Shown here piece after piece: positions 55,562-55,765 of a stretch of 55,765 nt of DNA. The DNA lies in assembly GCA_017619715.1 (NCBI GenBank), contig JAFZRS010000014.1, forward strand, positions 1 through 55,765. Direction: 5' to 3'. Both the position numbers and the translations under genes were made by a program. Positions within the stretch are counted from its first letter, which is position 1; every line of letters begins with the position of its first letter. This DNA is from Oscillospiraceae bacterium (GTDB lineage: Bacteria > Bacillota > Clostridia > Oscillospirales > Oscillospiraceae). The notes below the pieces were generated by a model. That model worked only from the letters and a program-made list of their open reading frames with translations, had not been told where the DNA came from and made no database searches.

Positions 55562-55765
55562 ATGAAGAAACTATTAAGTGCTGTGTTGGCGCTGGTTATG
55601 ATCTTTTCCCTGTGCAGCGTCGGCGTACAGACGGCGTGGGCGGAAACGCCTACGGAAACCGGCAAGCTCTTTGCCGGTTACTACACGGACGACACGTATA
55701 CGGAGCCGTCTGATGAAGAAACGGAATATGCCAAGTTTGTGGACGAGGATGTGCTGCAGGTAAAG
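55562..55765 (+). CDS. Secreted protein, N-terminal part (runs off the window)
   Basis: ATG at 55562 follows GAAAGGAG and begins a frame open to the window end. The first 27 residues are a clear signal peptide with a probable cut after AWA. The mature start (ETPTETGKLFAGYYTDDTY, then EETEYAKFVDEDVLQVK) resembles openings of surface proteins of gut Firmicutes in which small beta domains follow. Only 68 residues are visible, so no function can be assigned. Confidence 0.8.
   Translation, partial: MKKLLSAVLALVMIFSLCSVGVQTAWAETPTETGKLFAGYYTDDTYTEPSDEETEYAKFVDEDVLQVK

Overview
The window looks like chromosomal DNA of an anaerobic, gut-type Clostridia, most likely within or near Oscillospiraceae. 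The reasons are strong Shine-Dalgarno sites, Firmicutes gene order (dprA-topA-trmFO, plsX-acpP-rnc), a type I glutamine synthetase beside an ANTAR regulator, a type III glutamine synthetase, LplB/LplC-type sugar permeases, and GC-rich coding sequence. The taxonomic placement is an inference.

Layout. (1) 1-6400: tRNA-Pro(TGG) on the minus strand beside a broken tRNA copy, then a surface-polysaccharide cluster of two GT2 glycosyltransferases, one GT4 glycosyltransferase, an EpsG/Wzy-like polymerase, a deleted licD remnant and a Wzx-like flippase. (2) 6500-20400: tRNA-Pro(GGG), then housekeeping genes: ylmH-like, a DUF896 gene, an xpaC-like gene, a SpoU-family rRNA methyltransferase gene, dprA, topA, trmFO, plsX, acpP, rnc, uppP and ftsK. 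(3) 20366-20895: five minus-strand tRNAs (transcribed order Gly, Arg, His, Gln, Lys) from one promoter. (4) 21000-24900: an orphan D12-class adenine methyltransferase, a FAD/Rieske oxidoreductase, a tiny cysteine-rich reading frame and a LysM-CAP secreted protein. (5) 24900-34300: a nitrogen block. glnA and an ANTAR antiterminator run left; glnN, a 44-residue acidic peptide, asnB, guaA and pyrG run right. Two tandem Rho-independent terminators, built on a repeated 18-mer, sit between the glnN promoter and glnN. (6) 34300-35705: a broken HTH gene and a LacI-family regulator. (7) 35818 to the window end: one very long apparent sugar operon.

How the genes fit together. In block 5 glutamine synthetase is co-transcribed with three enzymes that consume glutamine amide nitrogen, to make asparagine, GMP and CTP. 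The whole set sits behind two attenuators that the neighbouring ANTAR protein is well placed to control. In block 7 the order is: an archaeal-type triosephosphate isomerase homologue, YjbQ, a fucose/arabinose isomerase-family protein, an FGGY kinase, a Gfo/Idh/MocA dehydrogenase, a xylose-isomerase-like epimerase, a GH20-like TIM barrel, a three-part ABC importer lacking its ATPase, a secreted metallo-beta-lactamase-fold hydrolase, and a 2420-residue surface protein of seven tandem beta-helix units. After a gap of 119 bases come a 39-residue peptide and the start of another secreted protein. This resembles capture and breakdown of an unidentified sugar or glycoside; the substrate cannot be read from the sequence.

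The strongest candidates for something undescribed are the double-attenuated glutamine operon, the long sugar operon with its giant beta-helix protein, and three small reading frames at 23868, 29276 and 55398.
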